Below are positions 1 through 4,315 of a DNA stretch of 7,843 nt, in pieces. The notes beneath the pieces were generated by a model. The model had not been told where the DNA came from, did no database searches, and saw only the letters and a program-made list of their open reading frames with translations. Source of the stretch: Paracoccaceae bacterium. Lineage in GTDB: Bacteria; Pseudomonadota; Alphaproteobacteria; Rhodobacterales; Rhodobacteraceae. Numbering within the stretch: the stretch's first letter is position 1; each line of letters opens with the position of its first letter. The translations under genes and the position numbers were made by a program. The stretch is from contig PXDM01000549.1 in assembly GCA_003565055.1 (NCBI GenBank), positions 1 through 7,843 on the forward strand. Direction: 5' to 3'.

Positions 1-111
1 AACTGTGCCCGTACCCCAGGCCCGGTCTCCGATAATCAGGCCCAGATAGGCGAAGGTCAGAAACAGTCCCGCCAGAATGAAACCGATTGCGAAGCGTGTA
101 TGCGACGTCAT
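1..111 (-). CDS. Small membrane protein, N-terminal part (runs off left edge)
   Basis: Reading leftward from the ATG at 111, 37 codons stay open to the window edge. The product starts MTSHTRFAIGFILAGLFLTF and has one hydrophobic stretch at about residues 7-27, followed by a polar GDRAWGTG segment. It is therefore probably a single-pass inner-membrane or signal-anchored protein. The start lies 10 bases after the accC stop and has an AGAGG Shine-Dalgarno just upstream, so it is likely the third gene of the accB-accC transcript. I do not recognise the family and assign no function. The C-terminus is outside the window, so total length is unknown. The tight spacing and ribosome-binding site make it a real gene more likely than not. 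Confidence 0.6.
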   Translation of the reverse strand, partial: MTSHTRFAIGFILAGLFLTFAYLGLIIGDRAWGTGTV

Positions 112-121
112 GGCCTCTGGC

Positions 122-1471
122 TCAGTCTGCCACTTCCTGCGCGAGGAATTTCTCCAGCCAGTGGATGTCGTAATCGCCGGTCAATACATCCGGCTCGTTC
201 AGCAGCGCACGGAAGAGCGGCACGGAACTGTCCACCCCGTCGATGATCAACTCGCCCAAAGCGCGGTGCAGACGGGCCAGCGCCTCGTGGCGGTCGCGGC
301 CATGGACAATGAGTTTCGCAATCAGACTGTCGTAATAGGGCGGGATCGTGTAGCCGGAATAAAGCGCGCTATCCATCCTAACCCCGAGGCCGCCCGGCGC
401 GTGATAGGTCGCGACTGTGCCGGGGCAGGGCGTGAAATTCGGCAGGCGCTCGGCATTGATACGCACTTCGATGGCGTGGCCGTTCAGCTTCAAATCATCC
501 TGTGTGAAGGAGAGCGGCAGCCCGGCGGCAACGCGGATCTGCTCGCGCACCAGATCGACGCCGAAAATCGCCTCAGTGACCGGATGCTCGACCTGTAGGC
601 GGGTGTTCATCTCGATGAAATAGAACTCGCCATTCTCGTAGAGAAATTCGATCGTGCCTGCGCCGCGATAGCCGATGCGTGCGACGGCCTCGGCGCAGGT
701 CTGGCCGATCCGGGCGCGGGTGGCCGCGTCGATGGCCGGGCCGGGGGCTTCCTCAAGCACCTTCTGGTGGCGGCGTTGCAGCGAACAGTCGCGCTCGCCC
801 AGATGCACGGCACCGCCCTTGCCATCGCCGAAGACCTGAATTTCGATATGACGCGGCTGGCCGAGAAATTTCTCGATATAGACTTCATCATTGCCGAACG
901 CGGCCTTGCCTTCGGCGCGCGCGGTGCGAAAGGCGGTTTCCAGCTCATCCGCGCTGCGCGCGAGTTTCATGCCGCGCCCACCGCCGCCCGCTGTGGCCTT
1001 GATGATCACCGGATAGCCGATTTCTGAGGCCACGCGCTGGGCGGTCTCGTAATCCGGAACCCCCCCGTCAGAGCCCGGCACGCAGGGCACGCCGAGCGCC
1101 TTCATCGTGTCCTTGGCTGTGATCTTGTCGCCCATCATGCGGATATGCTCCGCCGTGGGGCCGATGAAGGTGATGTCGTGATCTTCCACGACCTGCACGA
1201 AAGCCGCGTTCTCGGACAGGAAGCCGTAGCCCGGATGGATGGCTTCCGCGCCCGAAATCTCGCAGGCGGAGATGATCGCGGGGACATGCAGATAGCTCTG
1301 GCCGGAGGGGGCTGGGCCGATGCAGATCGCTTCATCGGCCATGCGCACATGCATCGCGTCGGAATCGGCGGTGGAATGCACCGCGACCGAGGCGATGCCC
1401 ATCTCGCGGCAGGCGCGGATGACGCGCAGGGCGATCTCTCCGCGATTGGCTATCAGGATTTTCTTGAACAT
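122..1471 (-). CDS. accC: Biotin carboxylase subunit of acetyl-CoA carboxylase
   Basis: Catalyses ATP- and bicarbonate-dependent carboxylation of the biotin carried on AccB, the first half-reaction of acetyl-CoA carboxylase, which makes malonyl-CoA for fatty-acid synthesis in the cytoplasm. The protein is 449 aa, the same length as E. coli AccC. It opens with the classic MFKKILIANRGEIALRVIRA. The biotin-carboxylase N domain covers about 1-115, ATP-grasp about 116-320 and the C-terminal domain about 335-440. Recognisable active-site elements are K116, K158, the glycine loop AGGGGRGM (161-168), H208, K237, and the E287/R291/E295 cluster in EMNTRLQVEHP, plus R337. All fall at or one residue from the E. 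coli numbering, so the enzyme looks fully functional. Its start is 10 bases after the accB stop, with only a weak GCGGGA upstream, which fits translational coupling within the accBC operon. Confidence 0.98.
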   Translation of the reverse strand: MFKKILIANRGEIALRVIRACREMGIASVAVHSTADSDAMHVRMADEAICIGPAPSGQSYLHVPAIISACEISGAEAIHPGYGFLSENAAFVQVVEDHDITFIGPTAEHIRMMGDKITAKDTMKALGVPCVPGSDGGVPDYETAQRVASEIGYPVIIKATAGGGGRGMKLARSADELETAFRTARAEGKAAFGNDEVYIEKFLGQPRHIEIQVFGDGKGGAVHLGERDCSLQRRHQKVLEEAPGPAIDAATRARIGQTCAEAVARIGYRGAGTIEFLYENGEFYFIEMNTRLQVEHPVTEAIFGVDLVREQIRVAAGLPLSFTQDDLKLNGHAIEVRINAERLPNFTPCPGTVATYHAPGGLGVRMDSALYSGYTIPPYYDSLIAKLIVHGRDRHEALARLHRALGELIIDGVDSSVPLFRALLNEPDVLTGDYDIHWLEKFLAQEVAD

Positions 1472-1481
1472 GTCCCGCGCC

Positions 1482-1976
1482 TTATTCGATGATCATCAAG
1501 GGCGCGCCATATTCGACGGGGCTGCCATCGGAGACCAGAATGCGTTTCACGATGCCCGCGCGGGGGGCGGGGATGTGGTTCATCGTCTTCATCGCCTCGA
1601 TGATCATCAGCGTGTCGCCCTCGGCAACCTGCGCGCCGGTGCTGACGAAATTCGCGGCACCCGGTTCGGCGGCGAGATAGGCCGTGCCGACCATGGGCGA
1701 GGTGACAGCACCGGGATGTTGCGCGGGATCATCAGGCAGGGTCGCGGCGGCGGCAGGGGTGTTTGCGGGCGCGGCGCTTGGCTGCGCTTGCGGTGCGGGC
1801 GTGGGCGCAACCTGCTGAAAGACCGGCTGCGCGCTGAGCTTCGAGACCTTCACATTCAGGCTGTCATTCTCGCCGTAATCCCGTTTGACGCTCAGCTCGG
1901 ACAGGTCATTGTCATTGAGAAGTTCAGCGAGTGCCTTGATGAAGGCGACATCGGCATCATTGCGGCTTTGCGTCAT
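1482..1976 (-). CDS. accB: Biotin carboxyl carrier protein of acetyl-CoA carboxylase
   Basis: Carries the covalently bound biotin that shuttles CO2 from AccC to the carboxyltransferase. The protein is 164 aa, a normal length for BCCP. It has an N-terminal helical region (about 1-50), a flexible Pro/Ala/Gln-rich linker (about 55-90, e.g. APTPAPQAQPSAAPANTPAA) and a biotinyl domain (about 90-164). K130 in EAMKTMN is the biotinylated lysine; Thr replaces the second Met of the common EAMKMMN. The frame stays open far upstream, antisense to the next gene, but the start at 1976 is chosen because GAGG lies 6 bases before it and the family N-terminus (MTQSRNDADVAFIKALAELL) begins there. It is first gene of the operon with accC and is preceded by a good promoter. 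Confidence 0.96.
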   Translation of the reverse strand: MTQSRNDADVAFIKALAELLNDNDLSELSVKRDYGENDSLNVKVSKLSAQPVFQQVAPTPAPQAQPSAAPANTPAAAATLPDDPAQHPGAVTSPMVGTAYLAAEPGAANFVSTGAQVAEGDTLMIIEAMKTMNHIPAPRAGIVKRILVSDGSPVEYGAPLMIIE

Positions 1977-2039
1977 CTCGTTCCTCGAAAATCGGGGTGG
2001 TCTCGGCGGGGCAAGGATGCACCGGCGCTTTGGCGCTGC

Positions 2040-2068
2040 CTTATACTGGACCGCCGCCTCACTGTGAA
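2040..2068 (-). promoter_or_regulatory. Predicted sigma70-type promoter of accB-accC
   Basis: Read on the minus strand, TTCACA (2068-2063) is followed after exactly 17 bases by TATAAG (2045-2040), matching five of six -35 and five of six -10 consensus bases. The expected transcription start is near 2033, giving a leader of roughly 57 bases before the accB ATG. It lies in the 192-bp gap shared with the divergent Xre-type regulator, so that regulator could act here. This is a consensus match only. Confidence 0.6.
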
Positions 2069-2168
2069 CCCGCGATTTTCGCAGGCGGGATTTCCGGCGC
2101 AGGGCCTCGCAAACGGGCTTTCCTGCGCTGTCAATTTCTGTAAATCTGCGTGAAAAAGGATTGACTGC

Positions 2169-3488
2169 ATGCCGCGCTCTGCCTTGACCGGAACCCGGAT
2201 CCGTGCCCGCCGCAATCTGCGCGGTTTGCGGCAGGCGGAGCTTGCGCGCGAGGTCGGGGTCTCGGCCTCCTATCTCAATCTGATCGAGCATAACCGTCGC
2301 AAGGTCGGCCCGGAGCTGCTCGCGGCCTTGGCCGATGCGCTGGGCATTTCCACAGATGCGCTGGTCGAGGATGATGACGGTCGGCTGATCAATGGCGTGC
2401 GCACGGCGGCCTTGCGCTCGGGCGCGGATCTCGATGATCTGGAGCGGATCGAGGAATTCACCGGGCGCTATCCCGGCTGGGCCAAGGTGCTGGCCGAAAC
2501 GCAGGGCCGCGTCGAAGGGCTGGAGCGGATCGTCGAGCAGCTCAATGATCGCATGACCCATGACCCGCATATCGGTGAGGCGCTTCATGAGATCATCTCG
2601 GCAGTGACCTCGGTGCAGTCCACGGCCTCGATCCTCAATGATGCGCGCGAGATCGAGCCGGATTGGCAGGCGCGCTTCCATCAGAACATTCTGCAAGACA
2701 GCGCGCGGCTGGCCGAAGGAGCGGTGGCGCTGGTGAATTACCTCGATGCGGGCAAGACCGATGAGGCTGGGCTCGCCGCCCCGCAGGAAGAGGTCGAAGC
2801 CTGGCTGGCCGCGCGCGGTTTCCATTTGCCGGAGCTGGAAAGCGGGAAAGTCTCGCCTGAAACGCTCGTCGCGCGGCAGGTCGAGCTGTCGTCGGAGGCG
2901 TCGCGTCAACTGGCCTTGCGGTGGTTGCATCAGTTCCAGCGGGACGCGCATGCGCTGCCCGCAGAGGCTTTCACGCGGGCGCTCGGGGGCATTGGTTTGG
3001 CACCCGACCGGCTCGCGCAGGAGTTCAATGTTCCCTTTGATCAGGTGCTGCGGCGGATCGTGCTCCTGCCCGCTTCCGTCATGGAGGGGCTGTCGCTCGC
3101 AGCGCCGGGGCTGGTCATCTGCGACAGTTCCGGGACGCTGATGTTTCGCCGCGCGATTGACGGGTTTGCGCTGCCGCGTTTCGGCGGGGCCTGTCCGCTC
3201 TGGCCGCTCTATCAGGTGTTGCTCAGGCCGCATATGCCGCTGCGCGTGCCGCTGGTGACAGCAGGTCGGATGGGGCGGCGCTTCATGACCTATGCCTATG
3301 CCGCGACCGGACCCTGCGCGGGATTCGATGCGCCAGTGACGCTTCAGGCCACGATGCTGATCCTGCCCGAAGCACCGGGGATGGTGGATGCGGCGAGTTG
3401 GCTGGTGGTCGGCGCAAGCTGCCGGACCTGTGCCAAGCCCGATTGCGCGGCGCGCCGCGAGCCGTCCTTCATGATGAGCGTGGCGTGA
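2169..3488 (+). CDS. Xre-family regulator, short-chain fatty acyl-CoA regulator type, with DHp-like centre
   Basis: A probable DNA-binding transcription factor of 439 aa. Residues 7-66 form an Xre/HTH_3 domain (RQAELAREVGVSASYLNLIE, then HNRRKVGPELLAALADALGI). Residues 88-195 are predicted helical; the part starting LHEIISAVTSVQSTASIL (H140 E141 ... S144) looks like a histidine-kinase HisKA/DHp hairpin, although no ATPase N, G1 or G2 boxes follow. The C-terminal portion (about 300-439) resembles the short-chain fatty acyl-CoA regulator domain (DUF2083/ScfR; relatives include mycobacterial PrpR and RamB and Rhodobacter PccR): GGACPLWPLYQ and a terminal CRTCAKPDC. C342, C383, C418, C421 and C426 could hold an Fe-S cluster, as reported for M. 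tuberculosis PrpR. The HExxH peptidase-like centre usual in that family is not seen. The start is supported by AAGGA 8 bases upstream. It diverges from accB and lies ahead of a two-component operon. The ligand and target genes are unknown. Confidence 0.88.
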   Translation: MPRSALTGTRIRARRNLRGLRQAELAREVGVSASYLNLIEHNRRKVGPELLAALADALGISTDALVEDDDGRLINGVRTAALRSGADLDDLERIEEFTGRYPGWAKVLAETQGRVEGLERIVEQLNDRMTHDPHIGEALHEIISAVTSVQSTASILNDAREIEPDWQARFHQNILQDSARLAEGAVALVNYLDAGKTDEAGLAAPQEEVEAWLAARGFHLPELESGKVSPETLVARQVELSSEASRQLALRWLHQFQRDAHALPAEAFTRALGGIGLAPDRLAQEFNVPFDQVLRRIVLLPASVMEGLSLAAPGLVICDSSGTLMFRRAIDGFALPRFGGACPLWPLYQVLLRPHMPLRVPLVTAGRMGRRFMTYAYAATGPCAGFDAPVTLQATMLILPEAPGMVDAASWLVVGASCRTCAKPDCAARREPSFMMSVA

Positions 3489-3496
3489 AACGCGCT

Positions 3497-3524
3497 TTGA
3501 CATGATGCCTGCGAGGTGCATAAT
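3497..3524 (+). promoter_or_regulatory. Predicted sigma70-type promoter of the response regulator operon
   Basis: A perfect TTGACA (3497-3502) is followed after 16 bases by CATAAT (3519-3524), one mismatch from TATAAT. It begins 8 bases after the regulator's stop codon and faces the receiver gene. Expected transcription start is near 3531, leaving a leader of about 120 bases. This implies that the receiver/membrane-protein/kinase genes can be expressed independently of the upstream regulator. Confidence 0.65.
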
Positions 3525-3572
3525 CTCGGACGGGGCGTAGTGGGAGGATAGGAGGCTGCGCCCCGTGATGGA

Positions 3573-3625
3573 CGGAACGCGCAGCGCAGGGTCGGGGCTT
3601 GCCCGGACCAAGGCCGCGCGTTCCG
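3573..3625 (+). promoter_or_regulatory. Long stem-loop in the 5' leader of the receiver gene
   Basis: CGGAACGCGC (3573-3582) is perfectly complementary to GCGCGTTCCG (3616-3625), a 10-bp outer stem. Inside it, GGTC-G-GGG (3590-3597) pairs with CCC-G-GACC (3602-3609), leaving one G-G mismatch and a CTTG loop. The hairpin lies between the predicted transcription start and the ribosome-binding site and ends 11 bases before the purine-rich SD. No T-run follows, so it is not an intrinsic terminator. It could stabilise the mRNA or control translation; no known riboswitch or leader class is recognised. Confidence 0.5.
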
Positions 3626-3636
3626 ATCCCCGCGAG

Positions 3637-3646
3637 GGAGGAGGGG
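3637..3646 (+). promoter_or_regulatory. Strong ribosome-binding site fixing the receiver gene start
   Basis: GGAGGAGGGG lies 6 bases before the ATG at 3653 (8 bases counted from the AGGAGG core). It selects that ATG, or the adjoining in-frame GTG at 3650, over the in-frame upstream ATG at 3599, which would put the SD inside the coding region and add a proline/arginine-rich stretch foreign to receiver domains. Confidence 0.75.
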
Positions 3647-3652
3647 CCTGTG

Positions 3653-4021
3653 ATGGGGAAGCGTGTCTTGGTGATCGAGGATGAGCCCAATATCTCGGAA
3701 GCGTTGCGCTTCATCCTTCGGCGGGACGGCTGGCATGTGGATGTGTCGGCAGATGGTCTCGATGTCATGGGCAATTTGCACAGTGATCCGCCGGATCTGC
3801 TGATCCTCGATCTGATGTTGCCGGGGCTGAGCGGGTTTGACCTGTTGCGAAGCTTGCGCGAGGGGCAACAGACCCGGGCCTTGCCGGTGCTGATGCTCAC
3901 GGCCAAGGGCCACGCCGCGGATCGGGTCGAAGCCGAGCGCCTCGGCGTCACGCGGTTCATGACCAAACCTTTCGCCAATGCCGAGGTGATTGCCGCCGTG
4001 CGCGAGATGACGGCCTCATGA
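3653..4021 (+). CDS. Single-domain response regulator (receiver only)
   Basis: A 122-aa CheY/DivK-type receiver, the phospho-acceptor of a two-component system in the cytoplasm. Essential residues are all present: acidic pair E9/D10 in VLVIEDEPN, phospho-acceptor D53 in LLILDLMLPG, T83 in VLMLTAKG and K105 in FMTKPF. The chain ends about 16 residues after K105, so there is no DNA-binding or enzymatic output domain. It must act through a partner protein or as a phosphorelay intermediate. Its last codon and stop overlap the start of the 97-aa membrane protein gene (ATGA), and the symporter-type sensor kinase follows, making that kinase the natural cognate partner. CrbS-type kinases, as I recall, often carry their own C-terminal receiver; here the kinase has none, so this protein may be the detached equivalent. 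The start is set by the strong upstream SD. Confidence 0.93.
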   Translation: MGKRVLVIEDEPNISEALRFILRRDGWHVDVSADGLDVMGNLHSDPPDLLILDLMLPGLSGFDLLRSLREGQQTRALPVLMLTAKGHAADRVEAERLGVTRFMTKPFANAEVIAAVREMTAS

Positions 4022-4311
4022 CCCGGCCCGATGACCGCCCGCAATTTCTCGCACGTGACAGCTACCGGCTGCGCCGCATGATGGACGCGGTGCGATTCTT
4101 GCCAGTGGTCGGGTTGGTGTTGTTGCTTTTGCCCCTGATGCGCGAAGGCGCGGCCACTGACAGCCCGGCCATCGGGCGCGAGGCCGTTTATCTGTTCCTT
4201 GTCTGGGGCGGTCTCGCGCTGGCGGCGCTGCTTTTGTCGCTGGGGCTGCGGCGGGCGCTTGATCCGCCGCAAGAGGGCCGTGACCCGGCTGCCCCGGACC
4301 CGGAGGACTGA
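4018..4311 (+). CDS. Small two-helix inner-membrane protein coupled to the symporter-kinase
   Basis: A 97-aa protein with a basic N-terminal segment (about 1-26), a hydrophobic helix at about 27-41 (FLPVVGLVLLLLPLM), a short loop, a second helix at about 57-76 (VYLFLVWGGLALAALLLSLG), then RR and an acidic, proline-rich tail (RDPAAPDPED). The positive residues flanking both helices suggest that both termini are cytoplasmic. The ATG overlaps the receiver stop, and its stop is 4 bases before the kinase start, so all three are translationally linked. I do not recognise a named family. Size, topology and position directly before a sodium:solute symporter domain resemble the small partner proteins encoded ahead of SSF transporters (YjcH before ActP, DUF4212 proteins) and CbrX before CbrA; the resemblance is architectural only. 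It may help fold, assemble or tune the sensor. Confidence 0.88.
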   Translation: MTRPDDRPQFLARDSYRLRRMMDAVRFLPVVGLVLLLLPLMREGAATDSPAIGREAVYLFLVWGGLALAALLLSLGLRRALDPPQEGRDPAAPDPED

Positions 4312-4315
4312 GCCG

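Noticed and set aside
1986..2081. 8-bp inverted repeat CGAAAATC (1986-1993) / GATTTTCG (2074-2081) in the accB leader region
   Set aside because: The arms are 80 bases apart with no intervening structure I could trace. Probably chance, although it brackets the accB promoter.
2128..2133. Perfect minus-strand TTGACA as a second accB -35 box
   Set aside because: The bases 17 further on read TGCGAG, which is not a credible -10 box.
1977..3611. Very long minus-strand open frame continuing upstream of accB (about 545 extra codons)
   Set aside because: It is antisense to the Xre regulator gene, its composition is arginine/proline-rich low-information sequence, and accB has its own start with SD at 1976. 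This is a shadow frame of GC-rich DNA.
3599..3652. Upstream ATG at 3599 as the start of the receiver gene
   Set aside because: It would add 18 residues (MPGPRPRVPIPAREEGPV) not typical of receivers and would place the strong SD at 3637 inside the gene. The ATG at 3653 fits the family.
4199..4315. Upstream ATG at 4199 as the start of the kinase gene
   Set aside because: It would overlap the second half of the 97-aa gene and add an Arg/Cys-rich stretch before helix 1. The ATG at 4316 has a good SD.
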